Assembly (NCBI RefSeq): GCF_000328475.2
Contig: NC_026478.1
Coordinates: 1,860,001-1,924,000, forward strand
Source of the DNA: Mycosarcoma maydis
Lineage: Eukaryota > Basidiomycota > Ustilaginomycetes > Ustilaginales
DNA: 64,000 nt
Direction: 5' to 3'
Part shown: piece by piece, positions 1 to 11,500 of the stretch
Numbering within the stretch: the first letter of the stretch is position 1
How the letters are laid out: each line of letters begins with the position of its first letter
Program-made: the position numbers and the translations under genes
The notes under the pieces: generated by a model
Databases searched by the model: none
What the model saw: only the letters and a program-made list of their open reading frames with translations
Told to the model about the DNA's origin: nothing

Positions 1-861
1 CTTGTGCGTGCTGTAGCGCAGAGCGTCGTGCGTGGCTCGCGCGTTGCCGGACAAGGCCCAGTCCCATTCAGATTCCTCTGAAGAAGACGCGCGGTTGCTC
101 CAGTATGATCCCGCGCACGAGCGTGACGGCAGCGGGCTAGCATCTGCATGGGGTGATTCTGGCAATCTCCAAGTAGAGGATGCAGTGGATGCAGACAGAG
201 ACATGGTCGTGGCAAGCTTGACGGTCCGAAAAGGCGAAGACATGCGGGGCTTCTGCTCTTGATGTGTCACGAAGCGCGAACTATTAGAAGACGGTGGGGC
301 TGACACGGCTGCACGTCCCCAATCGAAGCCGGTAGGCTCGGCGATGGCCTTGCGAGCGGCGCGCAAGAGGCCCACATTGCTTGCTCCTATGGTCATGGGT
401 AAATTTGCCAGATCGAGGATCAGGGTGGATGGAAGAGCGTTACTCCTCGACTTGAGTTTGCGGCGCCTGCGCTCAAGCACGCCAGAGGCACGACTTTCGG
501 AGCAAGAACGCGCTAGAGATGGACGCAGAACGGATGGATCCGATGGCTCTACGAAGAGCGTGGACTTGGACGAGGAGGGCTCGGGTGCGCTAGATGTCCT
601 TTGCACGCTAGGTCTGCGGCTGCTGGCATCCATTATACACAGAGGCTCGACATATTCCTCATCGTCCGAGGAGTTGATCAGACTGGAAGCTTCAGTCGTG
701 CCACTCGTTGGGCTCTCGACGGTGTTTTGGGAGAATCGGAAGGACGAGAGCGTGGCTTGCACATCGCGACGCGTCGAATTGGCTAAACGCCTAGGATGTA
801 GCTCAAAGTAGTTGAGAGGGGTGTGGCTAGTACCGTCCTCGTTGGGTATTCTTGTAACCAT
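1..861 (-). CDS. Unrecognised Ser-rich protein, 5' part (runs off left edge)
   Basis: On the minus strand an open frame runs from an ATG at 861 to base 1 without a stop (287 codons seen), so the gene is cut by the window edge. The protein begins MVTRIPNEDGTSHTPLNYF and is rich in Ser, Arg, Ala and Pro. It has an acidic patch (SSDDEEYVEP) and several basic/serine stretches such as LERRRRKLKSRS, and looks largely disordered. I recognise no domain. The ATG at 861 is the first in-frame Met after an in-frame stop near 1070, although the frame is open between them, so an upstream exon cannot be excluded. The long open frame and codon use like that of neighbouring genes support a real gene, and overlapping plus-strand frames are then its shadows. 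Possible roles (regulator, scaffold) are speculation. Confidence 0.6.
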   Translation of the reverse strand, partial: MVTRIPNEDGTSHTPLNYFELHPRRLANSTRRDVQATLSSFRFSQNTVESPTSGTTEASSLINSSDDEEYVEPLCIMDASSRRPSVQRTSSAPEPSSSKSTLFVEPSDPSVLRPSLARSCSESRASGVLERRRRKLKSRSNALPSTLILDLANLPMTIGASNVGLLRAARKAIAEPTGFDWGRAAVSAPPSSNSSRFVTHQEQKPRMSSPFRTVKLATTMSLSASTASSTWRLPESPHADASPLPSRSCAGSYWSNRASSSEESEWDWALSGNARATHDALRYSTHK

Positions 862-1298
862 GATCGTATTCGAGCAACTGCACTTCAAGTGGATTCGAGG
901 ATTCCGATGGCACGATGTTCGATTGGCGTCGAGGCTGCGAGGCTGAAGATTGCGGAGCAGGGATCGAGACACGGAGGATGCGAGAAGTTGTGCGAGGTAC
1001 CTAAACGATGTCTGGGCGCCAAGGGTCAATAGACCATGATTGCAGCGGGGCAAGACGTGGTGAGAAAGTTATGTATATTGAGGATTGTCAATGTCGCGTC
1101 GTTTCCGAGCTCGAAAAGTTCAGATGTGGCGGTGAGGCGGGTTTGATGGGGAAAGAAGTAAGTAGGAGAGAAAGTTGGTGGCGATGGAGCAAGACAGACA
1201 ACAGACGAGGACAGGCGAGAGCATGACTGTAGGCAAGCCAAAGCAGACTGGCCTGAAGCGCGCATAGAAACAGAGCCGATCGGACCCTGTATCTGAGT

Positions 1299-1345
1299 TG
1301 TTGTGCTGCTGTGCTGCTGTGCTGCTGTTCTGCTGTTCTGCTGTA
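1299..1345. repeat. CTG-rich octamer tandem repeat
   Basis: About five to six copies of an 8-bp unit, GTGCTGCT drifting to GTTCTGCT, lie in tandem. The period is 8 rather than 3, so this is not a coding-type triplet expansion. Confidence 0.75.
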
Positions 1346-2450
1346 GCAGCCGAGGCAGCCGAGCGAGGCCGTTGGCTGAAAAAGGTAAGGTGTCGGCTAT
1401 CCCAAGCATGAAGAGGCTAGCGGAGAAACTCGCCTTTTTTAGTTTTGAATTCACGATAATAATTCACGATTTGTTGAAATTGTGAATCACGAATAGTGCT
1501 GTGGGTCAGCCAAGTGTGTAATTATGGCGACTGCTGACAGCTGCGCTGTAGAACACGGCAGCCGAAATCTAGGCAGATCCGTCAAGCATTCAGCAGTGCC
1601 CCTTTGATCAAGCTCAACCATCGTACTATCTCCAAGTCGCTTGAATCGAGTCTGTGAACCTTCCTACATGCGTGGGAGACGAGACGGACAGAAGCTGATT
1701 GTGCAAGAATGATCACAAAGGTACTTGTTTGTCGAAGCAAATTTGATACAGCGAGGCCAAATACAAATACGAATGCATATTGATAGTTGAAATATTTATC
1801 AGCTTTTCGTTCTTAGGAGTCACGAGTATGGAATAGAGAGCGCTGCTAATCGAGACTGCCTGATGACATCGTTGCTCGCCCTGGAAAATGCGTGCCGTGC
1901 GAGCTTTTCTCGCATTTCAATATCCGACAAATTTTCAGAGCTCTTCCTTTGTCGAGAGGAGTCTTGGGTGAGAATGTGCCCCGGTCAGCCGCCGCGACTC
2001 TTTCTGGCATGCAGTCACGAATGTTGCTTGAGAAGAAGGTTGCCTTGGTTTGCATCCCGTCCCCGACACACACAGCAAGCTGTTGCCTGTTTGATCGCGC
2101 CTGCAAAACAACAAGCACGAATTGATTCGCGAAAATCGTGTATCGTGAATGTGCAACCTGGATGCTCCTTTGACGAGGAACCTTAAGCAGCAGAGCTTGA
2201 GGCAGGCAAGGGAGCGATATCAGAATCGCCTGGCGATTGTAACACCTCTCTTCGAAGTTGAAATCGTTATGGAAAGGCTACTGCGCTGACCTTTGCCCCC
2301 CAACAATGACTGTGTGCATCTCGATTCGAGCAGCATGGCCGACCAGTTCGACCTCAGCTGCGTGAGAAAATAACAAGATAGGCGGTTTCCCTCTCAGGTT
2401 TCTGTTGGCGCCAACAATAGTCTTGAGTAGAAGTACAAGTCGTCAATACA

Positions 2451-2475
2451 TTGCATTGCATTGCATTGCATTGCA
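2451..2475. repeat. TTGCA pentamer microsatellite (x5)
   Basis: Five perfect copies of TTGCA lie in tandem in noncoding DNA. This is a simple repeat with no evident function. Confidence 0.85.
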
Positions 2476-3642
2476 CTACAGCAGCAGGGCAACAATAACG
2501 AATAACATGTGAACATTCGAAAATCAGGAACCAAGTCCAAGCTTGCAGGTGAATGATTCTGTGACCAGAAGCCGTGTTAGTTGCTTCTGGATTCGGTCCG
2601 CCTGTTTCCTAGTCCCAGACGGAATAGTTTAGATGTGCCGTATCAGATCACGTTATTCGGCACGAGAGTGCTATGGTGATTGGGTCTGTCTGTATTGTTT
2701 AATACGGATGCTGACGACATCAAAGGACAACACCTCGACACGATCCATAACAAGAGCGTCAACCTTGTCGTTTTTCCGATTCAGCGAGATGGCCGGTGGT
2801 CGATGCCATGAAGACAAAGAGATCAATTCTGAAATTGTCCAGCGTCGAGACATCAAGGCGAGCGCGGAGCTAGGGCCACACAATCTTGCCAGCAATGGCG
2901 GGTGTAGGTCGGACCAGGTCGGTGAAAAGGCGAAAATAGACCGACCCTCGGCCGGCTCTCCAGTCTTCAAGTTTTATTAAGTTATGTATGTGCGAGACTC
3001 TGTGACTCAACCCGAATTCACGATTTACTATTCACGATTCCGCATGACGCTGGATCGTCATGTTGTCAAGCAAACGCACTTTAAAGCAGGTCACCCTCCT
3101 TGTGATAAAACGCGCTCACTATCAGCTCTGATTGCACCTCCACGAGTGATTTCAGGCCTCCCTTTCAAGTCCATGACTAATGATGAAATCAAAGGCACAT
3201 CATTTGGGTCCCATAACCAACGTCAAGAGCGTTACGAGGCTGAGAGCAGTCTACTCCTTCACGCTCGATGTGTCGTCGTGATCCACCAGCCTCTCCGCAC
3301 TCTGTTTTCCCGAAGCCAGTCAACTTTTGCTGGTCAAGCCCGAAAGTTAATAAGAGATGCGGTGAGCACGAGATGGAGCAACAAATGCAGCACGAGCTGA
3401 AATGCGCTTAGCGCCTATTCGAGCTCGACGGAGATTTGCCACAATGCAGTCAGCCGCTCAAAGGGTTTTGCACCGCTAACTCTTCCACAACCCTCTTCCA
3501 GGCTATCAGCATACAAGATATCTGGAGTGAGCTATCTCAGGCACAAAGGAAATCTTGAGTCCAGGACGCACAATATCAATTCCATACTTCTTAAAGGGCT
3601 ACTTGAACAGGTGTTCAACATCAGCTGTAGCGTGCAAAACAT

Positions 3643-4584
3643 CTAGCTGCTGAATGCTTGCTTGATGTTGTCAAACATCTGACGGTAGACGTCATCGCGC
3701 GATTCGAACGACTCGGGCACGAGTGGTTTCTTGTCCCAACCGTGCTCTTCCCTCTCTACGCCGACAAAAATGATCTTCTTGTCCTTTTCAGCCTGAGCTA
3801 CTTCGGCGAAATACTCTTTGGCGTTGTTGTGGAGGATATCGAGTTTGCCACAAGCGACAAAGATATGGTTGGGGAAACGAGAGGTCTCGAGACCGCGAAT
3901 ACGGAATCTTGGCTGTGTTCGATCCGTGGGGGCCGGTAGGTAGCTATTGTTGAACAGGTTCACTGCCCGAGGAGACAGGTGGATGCCGCTGCGAGGATCG
4001 TAAGGTACCGGCTGCTCCGGCGGGTCGAGACTGACATCAACGGGAGGATAGAGGCACGAGATGGCGCGAATTTTACTCGGGCCAAAGATGTTGCCTGTGC
4101 TCAATGCGAGACCTGCGCCAGCACTGAAACCGGAGAGTGCCAACTTGTCGATGTCGAAGCGTTGCGACTGCTTCAGCACCCAGTCCACAGCATCTTGGGC
4201 GTCATCGTGTCCAGACGGAAAAGGGTATTCGGGACCTTTGCGGTAATCACAGTCGAGAACGTTGCAGCCTAGCGCCTTGACAGCCTGGACGATGAATTCG
4301 CGATCCTCACCCCAGCTTGGAATCACATAGCCACTACCGTGCCAATTGACGACAACAGGCAGCTTTGCCGAAGCGGCAGCATCGGCTGGACGGTAGAGGT
4401 CGACTCCGATGAAGCGGCCCTTGTCTCGAGAGGGAATTTGTAACGTCTCACGAACGACTCCTTCAGGCAAAGGTCGGCTTCGTAGATAACGCTGTGTGCC
4501 TCGTTTCAAATACACAAGGGATCGGAACAGTGTGGCTGTGAGCTTCAGGAACCAGTACCACGGCGAAATGATGCTGTGACCCAT
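3643..4584 (-). CDS. Alpha/beta hydrolase (HSL/arylacetamide deacetylase-like esterase)
   Basis: A 313-residue alpha/beta-hydrolase-fold protein, probably a carboxylesterase or deacetylase acting on small esters. An oxyanion-hole motif HGSG sits at residues 82-85 (HGGG in typical HSL-family members) and the nucleophile elbow GFSAG at 152-156, with Ser154. The likely acid is Asp249 (CGKLDIL) and the likely base His281 (EEHGW), in the order expected of the family. The N-terminal 30 residues contain a hydrophobic stretch (about 8-26) that could be a membrane anchor. The ATG at 4584 precedes the whole fold. The gene is divergent from the chitin deacetylase gene across about 2 kb. Length and triad support an active enzyme; the substrate is unknown. 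Confidence 0.87.
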   Translation of the reverse strand: MGHSIISPWYWFLKLTATLFRSLVYLKRGTQRYLRSRPLPEGVVRETLQIPSRDKGRFIGVDLYRPADAAASAKLPVVVNWHGSGYVIPSWGEDREFIVQAVKALGCNVLDCDYRKGPEYPFPSGHDDAQDAVDWVLKQSQRFDIDKLALSGFSAGAGLALSTGNIFGPSKIRAISCLYPPVDVSLDPPEQPVPYDPRSGIHLSPRAVNLFNNSYLPAPTDRTQPRFRIRGLETSRFPNHIFVACGKLDILHNNAKEYFAEVAQAEKDKKIIFVGVEREEHGWDKKPLVPESFESRDDVYRQMFDNIKQAFSS

Positions 4585-6608
4585 CGTATACTCGAGTTTT
4601 GGCGGGGGTAAAAAATCGGTGTCGGGGCGAAGATGGTTGGAGGGCGGGACTTTGGACGACAGTCTCGAGGCTGGAAGATCGGCGTCTCGGAGTGGAATCG
4701 ATGGTAATCGTGAATCTCACCAGGGGCTTCTTTAGATCGGCCTGCGATTCATATTTCGTGAATGCCACGACGTACCACACGCGGACGATGTACGGAGAGT
4801 TTGCGTGACCTTTGTCCCGTGAGACTGGAGGTCCGTGGAAGAAAATTCCGAACATTGTGAAAACTGACTGCTGTGATGCCTGGCGATTGGTGGTTTGTCT
4901 GCCAGCTCGCTAGTCACAAGTGCCTTTGACGCGCACAGACAACTACGCCTCTGCTTATCCGCAGTAGCTACAGTTGCGAGTCACGATCTGCAGAGTTGTT
5001 CATCGACTGCTCGATCTACTTTGATGAAGACGTCTGCTTCTGTCGAATACCTAAAATCGTCAATGTACGACAGCAACACAAGAGTCGAATGTAAACAAGT
5101 ATCTAACAAGCATTGCGAGAAGGAAGGGCTGATTAGGCCTTTCGCTGCCTTGATCTAACACGATGCGAAGGCAAGCCGGAGCATGGAGCGCGGAGCGCGG
5201 AACATCGTGCATGGAGCATAGAACATGGAGCACAGAGTATGGAGCACGGCGGAGATCGGTTGATCCAAGCTCGTTACCTGACCGCTGTCCCGTCACTGTC
5301 ACACATGACATACCAACACATGCCCAGTGTCTCATTATGAATTTGGTTGGGTGGTCCGATGACGTGCGGATGTCTACGAGCGGAGAGGCGCTAAGCTTGC
5401 CAGCTTTTTGGCAGACACAGGCGAAAAGAGAGATAGCGTTCTGTCGATTTCAAGCTCCTTCTGCGTAGAACGAAGAACATCAAGAACAATGTGCCGAGCT
5501 CTGAACCGATGTTTTCCACTTCGTCCAAGCGAGCTATGGTTCGTCCAAGCGAGCTATGGTTCGTCCAAGCGAGCTAACCGTCACTCACTCACCTCAACCA
5601 AATACAATTTGCACGAGTATATTTTCGAGAGGATTGTCCACTTTGCTGTCGCTTTCACTTGTCTTGAGAACATGGTAGAAGTTACCGTAGAGAGACGACA
5701 CTATGCTACACCAAGGCCAATGTTAGCTAAGTTATGGGCACTGCTTGAAGGACAATTTCGGGATCGCGGAGCGTCTCTTGAATTCCGACAATCACGAATC
5801 TGCTTGCTTCATTTCGAATTTGTCAAACAGGGCCAAAGATTGTGGGAATCACATGTGTGTTTTGCAGATGGATGTTGACCTCGAGATTTCATGTCCAACC
5901 AGCAGCGGTAAGTGAGTGACGAATTGGTCAAACTTGTCAGACGCCGCTCCTTCGGAAGCGCTCGATGCGCATGGGAACCTGCATTCCCTGATTGCGGCGA
6001 TTCCGTTCGTCTCTAAGCGACCGTCGGAGCTGCGGAGCCTTGGTTTCGTGCTTGTCTCAGACTCTCAAGAGTGGGTTGACGCCACATTGTGTGTGTTTAT
6101 ACCACTCGCGACCTGCGGTTGGGTGCTCATAAGACGACGCCATCCAGTTTACTGTACCTCCGCACCATCCGTTGCAACTTTCCGTCACTGTCCCGCCGCC
6201 CACATGCACACTGAGCTCATTAGAATACTTCCTTTGACGATCTCTTCATTCTCCGGCATCAGGGTTTCGGCTGCGGACTTCAGGCGACTCGTGACTGTCA
6301 GCATGTTTCCACCTTCAACTGTCTGCAGCTTGTTTGCCCGGAACTCTAACCCACTGAGTGTTTGTAGGGCAACCTTTTATCCGCGTGTGCCAGCTGGTGG
6401 CAACTGCTCTGTGTCGACGGTAGACATTTCATCTGGATCTTGGCGGCTAGGACCTGAAGACATGTCCCTGTTCTGAGACGGCTTTGGTACTTATTGGCCC
6501 TCCTCGCTGAGGTCTCGAAAGCTTCACGTCCTCGTCGTCCCTCACCTATCCTGCGTCTCTACCTTCACTCCTTTGAGACGGCCATAGAGAGATCGCTTTT
6601 TTTCCGAC
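4585..6608. other. Divergent promoter region, no gene found
   Basis: This 2.0 kb separates the divergent hydrolase and chitin deacetylase genes and should hold both promoters. It contains one AATCGTGAAT motif (4706-4715), a degenerate run of ATGGAGCAC-like units (about 5180-5252) and a 20-bp triple repeat (5521-5577). A frame at 5916-6476 is open but starts with GTG and lacks recognisable features. Confidence 0.5.
5521..5577. repeat. 20-bp tandem repeat, 2.85 copies
   Basis: The unit TCGTCCAAGCGAGCTATGGT is repeated exactly at 5521-5540 and 5541-5560, with 17 bases of a third copy to 5577. The copies are identical, which suggests recent duplication. It lies about 1 kb upstream of the chitin deacetylase start. 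Confidence 0.95.
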
Positions 6609-7886
6609 ATGCTGCGTTTGCTACTTCTCGCCACTCTAGCTGGCAGCGCTCTTGCTGGCGACTTCACCGTCAAGATCCTGCCCAGACAGGCAAGCTCTGT
6701 AGGCTCGTATCCCCCGCCGCTTGCCATCCCTACCGCAGATCAAACACCAAAAGAATGGCTAGACGCCCTTGATGCTGCTATCGCTGCCGGCAAGATCCCC
6801 AACATCGCTCCCGCCCTCAATCAAGGCGGCAGCCCTGTCTATCAGAACAATGAGGGCAACGATCCCAACACTTGCTCATGGACCGCCACCAAATGCGTCT
6901 CCAAGACCGACATTGTCAATGCTCCTCCCAGCCACATGACCATCGGCTTTGACGATGGCCCCACTGAAAACAGCGGCGACCTGTACGATTTTCTCAGCCA
7001 GCACAACCAGTCTGCGACCCACTTCATGATCGGATCCAACGTGCTGATCAACTCCCAACAGTTTGACCAGGCGGTCAAGCAGGGAAATCAGCACTTCGCT
7101 GTTCACACATGGTCGCATCAGCTCTGTTCCACGCTGACCAACCAGCAGCTCGTTGCTGAGCTGGGATGGACCATGCAGATCATTGCCGATAAGAGCGGCG
7201 GTTATATCCCCAGATTCTGGAGACCTCCTCAGGGCGATGTGGACAATCGTGTGCGTGCCATCGCCGAAGAGATCTTTGGCCTCACCAATGTGCTCTGGAA
7301 TCATGATACTAATGACTGGTGTCTCAACGACCAGGGAGGATCTGCTTGCCCCGGTGAGGTCCCGGGACAGGACTACGCTTCTGTCGCCGCCGCCGCCGCC
7401 GCTGGTATTCATGGTCCAAAGGAAAATGGTTTGATCATGTTGGAGCACGAATTGACCCACGCCTCGATCAGCGTTTTCAAGAACTATTATCCGAGTCTCG
7501 GTGGTCTTGGCTGGATTGTAGACAACGTAGCTGATGTGTTCGAAATGCCTTGGTACAAGAATGCCTGGGATGATTCAACTCCTCTTCAGAACGGAACTGT
7601 TTTGCAGACATTCCAATTAGGCGCAAACCCGAACGACGAAAACAGTAGCTCAAGCTCAGCAGCCCCTTCGAGTACAAGTGCTACTACCACTTCTTCTACC
7701 GACACGTCCACGGCTACGTCCACGCCCACCCACAGCGGATCGAGGTCGGATGCGTCGTCTCGAACGTCGCCCACAGCCGCGGTCAAACAGGGCATCGCCA
7801 CCAGCGGCGCGTCCTCTTTTGTTCCTGCTACCTTCGGCCTGGCTTCCTTCGCAGCTGCGGTTGCGTTTGTGGCAACTCTGCTTTGA
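6609..7886 (+). CDS. Chitin deacetylase, GPI-anchored type (CE4)
   Basis: A 425-residue secreted polysaccharide deacetylase that would convert cell-wall chitin to chitosan. Residues 1-16 form a signal peptide (MLRLLLLATLAGSALA). The NodB-homology domain (about 105-300) has every CE4 motif: FDDGP at 114-118, HTWSH (metal-binding His) at 166-170, RPPQGDVDNR at 205-214, DTNDW at 233-237 and LEHELTH at 278-284. A Ser/Thr-rich stalk (about 345-395) and a hydrophobic C-terminus (about 405-425) fit GPI anchoring at the plasma membrane or wall. The ATG at 6609 places the signal peptide correctly. In plant-pathogenic fungi such enzymes help hide hyphae from host chitinases; that role here is inferred. 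Confidence 0.95.
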   Translation: MLRLLLLATLAGSALAGDFTVKILPRQASSVGSYPPPLAIPTADQTPKEWLDALDAAIAAGKIPNIAPALNQGGSPVYQNNEGNDPNTCSWTATKCVSKTDIVNAPPSHMTIGFDDGPTENSGDLYDFLSQHNQSATHFMIGSNVLINSQQFDQAVKQGNQHFAVHTWSHQLCSTLTNQQLVAELGWTMQIIADKSGGYIPRFWRPPQGDVDNRVRAIAEEIFGLTNVLWNHDTNDWCLNDQGGSACPGEVPGQDYASVAAAAAAGIHGPKENGLIMLEHELTHASISVFKNYYPSLGGLGWIVDNVADVFEMPWYKNAWDDSTPLQNGTVLQTFQLGANPNDENSSSSSAAPSSTSATTTSSTDTSTATSTPTHSGSRSDASSRTSPTAAVKQGIATSGASSFVPATFGLASFAAAVAFVATLL

Positions 7887-8586
7887 ACTTAGCATTGCCA
7901 ACTGCATTCCCTTCGACTTCTTACTTGCCTGCTCTGCCGGGACTTTAATATCATAACGGACAATTTTGTAGAGCTCATTCAGCATCTAGTATACCCCAGC
8001 TGTGTGCAATTGTGAATGCTTGTAGCATGACATCCCAAAAGCAATCAGCCTGACAAGTCAATCGACTACCATGGATGAGCCAGATACTGTAGAGTACAAT
8101 ACCTGTCACATGGACAACTTCACCACCTGCCACACACTCCACGCCACACGCTGCACGCCGTGCCAGTCACAGAGTCGTGAGTTGCCACAGCCGTAATCGA
8201 ATGTTGTGAGATCTCCTGTTGTTCACAGCAGCATAATGAGGCGTGGAGCACGCCACAGATAAGGTCACGTGATTTGTTTTATCCGTGTTTCAGAAGATGG
8301 GTAACCAGATCTCCCGATGTGCTCTCATGTCAACTTTTCCGTTTTCGCGTCCGATATGCTGGGCAGGAGTCGCGAGTGTTGCATTCATTCCTTTTGGAAG
8401 ATGAACCACCTACGTTTGCCGCCATATCATAACCTGACTCTCTAGCAACATATTCCGTTGATCTGATTGTTTCAGCTACGGCAACGCGAAAAGTTTGTCG
8501 TTCAACGCCATCGCTCTAGGGTCCTCACACTTTGATAAAGTGACCGCCTCAGTGCGCGCGATCCAAGCTTATAATTTCCTAACACC
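7887..8586. other. Intergenic region
   Basis: This 0.7 kb lies between two co-directional genes and should hold the chitin deacetylase 3' UTR and the Nup120 promoter. I see no ORF, repeat or motif cluster in it. Confidence 0.5.
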
Positions 8587-11500
8587 ATGCCACTGCCATA
8601 CACGCCCTACAAGCTAGCGTCAGCATCACTGGCCCCATCTGCATCTTTCGCCGGCAGCCACAATCGGGACGAGGATGCTATAGCTGTGCCTACTCCACAA
8701 CATACGGGTCTGGAAGACGAGCCCGAGCCGATCAATGTCGCTCATCACCATGCCGTAGATGCTCGCCTATACTTTCCTTCGTACTCCAGCACTGACCTCG
8801 ACGGTGGTTTCGCCTTGGCGCGCGTTGTCGCAGGAGGCCGTGAACTGCAATTGCTTTGGTCGAACCTCAAAGAATCAACATCTGCAGCAGGGCCGTCCTC
8901 GAAGGTGCTCACAAAGCAGCATTCTTTTTCAGCCTCGCTTAGCCCAAAGCTCGCCTCTGAACCAGCGCGGACGTTCCTCTTCCCGGCCCCTCTACTTCCT
9001 GGCTTAGGCATGTTCGTCGACCCGTCTTCTAATCGCCTCTATGTGATCGCAGCTACCACGACAGGCTTTCTATATCGACTCGAATTCTCTGCCCCCCATC
9101 TCTTCCATCAAGCAAAACTGGCTTCTAATTGGTCGTCCGAATACCGCATTCAGCACATTGCCTCTTCCGAGTCCGTCATTACTGCGTCGCTGCGTGGAGC
9201 GGCGAACGCTGCTCAGCTTTATGTGGTTGATTCTGGTCTTGCTCTCGTAACCTGCGCCGATGGCACCATCATCAAGCTTAGCCGCTCCGCCTCTGGCTCA
9301 AAGGACAACAACGATGGTGCTTGGAAGGAGACAGTGCTGCGGCCGACTTCGTTTCTCTCTGGCGTCTCTCGTTTCTTCGGCAGATCCAACGCTATCTCAG
9401 AGTCTGAGTCCTCTCCAAGCTTTGCGCTATCCCTCGATGTCTACCCAGGTGAGGTGGGCAACACGATGGCATTTGCAGCTAGCCGTGACCGCAAGCTTCG
9501 AGTGTGGAACCTCTTGACCGATTCGTGCATCCGCACCATCGACCTTCCACTGCAGATGGACTCACCAGTATCCAACGAAACCCGATTGGTAATAGCAACC
9601 GACGAAAGCAGCTCGGCCACTGAGGGATCTGATACACTGGCCTATTTTAGCTCGGTGTCTCGTCCGTTTGTCAAGGTGTTCGCACCCAGTCGCGACGACA
9701 GAGATGGACACGCTCTCTATGTCCTTGTTTACGTGCCGGCTTCCCCACCCTCCGGCAACTTTTTCTCATTGTACGGTGTTGAACTTGAAGACTCGAAGGG
9801 ATCCTCTGGAGGACTTGGCGAAGTCACTCTTCTGTGGCAGAAACGCTGCGATGCCGAGACTCGCGGCCGCAACGTCGAGTTGCGCGATGTTGTCTTTACT
9901 CCGCAAGGCGAGCATGGAGACGGATGGGTCATGTGGGCGCTTTGGGATGGTGGCGTCGGTCCAGTTCTCAAATACGCAAAAGTCGGCGTCGAGGCTGCTA
10001 ATGCTGATGAAAGCAGCATCAGTATCCGATCGATGGCTGAAGACTTGTCTAAGGACGACTGGCGTACTGTCTCCTCGGAACGCATTTACAGGCCGCTACA
10101 TGGTGAAGACTTTGAGGCGACACTCGAAGCGACAAAAGAAGTGGTTGACGCCGCCGACATTTTTCTCGATCGCGTTCTCGAGCCCGGTCGCTTCTCTGAG
10201 GCTACCCTACGTCTCGCTCTTTCGACCTACAAGGAAGTTCCAATGTCATCGAATCATCCACCCTCGACCTTGTTCGCAAGCCTCCGCGACGAGGTCGCAT
10301 CTGTAGTTGCCAGCAATTGTCAGCTCGAAAACGATCCGCGCACTGGTGGACCAATGTACGAGAAGCTGTACGCTTCGCGCGTGCGCGAATGGATGCGCTT
10401 TGTCGGACTTGCAGAGCAGATTGAGACGGCTGCGCGCTGGCCAATTGGCTTGTCACTCCCAGCGTCCAGCTTCGATGGCTCGAGGGTATCTAGCGAAGCG
10501 AATGTGCCTCTGGTGATTAGCCGAGACACGATCGCGCTTCCAGTCAATGAGGACGAGGCAAGCGTCATCGAGCGTTTGCAGCGAAACCTCTTTGCTACTG
10601 TGAACAGATCGCGCTCAGACAATGTTCTGGCCACCAACTCGGCCAGCGAGGAGCGCGCGCTCCTCATTCATGCAGCAAATTCACAACCGACTCACATTCT
10701 ACCCACGCTTGGTCAAACGTCCGCCACTGTCGCCGAGGTCCTGACGTTGGTCGAATCTGCCTCCGACCTCGCCGCCTGCTTCACTGCTCCTGAATTGGAA
10801 GCATTTGCTGCTGGCCTTCAGAACCTGCTATCGGAGCCACTCACCATCTCCGTCAAGGAAGCCCTCGCCGACGTGTGGATCAACAATTTCGCCGCACTCG
10901 GCGGCGAAGAGGCGAGCGAGATCGTCGCACGCACCGCATATGACCTCGGTGCCAGCCTTGACAGTACCTTGACAGATATGGCCGTCTTACTCAGCGAGAC
11001 CACCAGCACTGTTGATGGCCTTGCTGCTGCAGCATCTTCTATTTCCTCGACCGACCTTGGCTCTGCTATGACGGCAGACGCGCTCAACCAGACTCTTGCT
11101 TCGCGCCATCGCCTCGCTGTGCTCTTCATGCTGCTGCTCACTGCCCTGGCTGCGCAAGACAAGATGGCGGACCTGGTGGAGAACGAGAGCAGGCAAATCG
11201 GTGCGGCACTCAGCATCTTCCAGTCTTTGGGCTCTAGCTTGCAGCTGGCGCGCACCGATGCTGCCGTCCAGATAGCTTGGAGCGGAGGTGATGTGGCGGA
11301 AAGCGATTCGATTGTTGCAAAGCTCAACCAGATGTCGGTCGCTGGACGCAAGAGTCGTGAGCCACATCATTTCGCCGCACCAACGCTGCTGCATCATTGC
11401 GTGCGCGATGGACTGCTGACGGGCGGTGCAAATCCGTCTTATGGCGGTTCCTCATTGAGCCTGTCTGTCAAGTCGACCGTACTTAAAAGCCTTTGGTCGC

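Larger units (their letters stand above)
862..3642. other. Intergenic region, no gene found
   Basis: This 2.8 kb lies between the 5' end of the edge gene (-) and the 3' end of the hydrolase gene (-). No frame has convincing coding character. It holds a CTG-rich octamer repeat near 1.3 kb, a TTGCA pentamer repeat near 2.46 kb, and four or more copies of the dispersed ATTCACGATT-type motif (about 1449-1490 and 3016-3039). The right part probably carries the 3' flank of the hydrolase gene. Confidence 0.5.

Noticed and set aside
344..811. 155-codon plus-strand frame
   Set aside because: It overlaps a 287-codon minus-strand frame open to the window edge that has more natural composition; the plus frame is its shadow.
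5916..6476. 186-codon plus-strand frame upstream of chitin deacetylase
   Set aside because: It starts at GTG, has no domain, signal peptide or repeat pattern, and lies in a promoter region.
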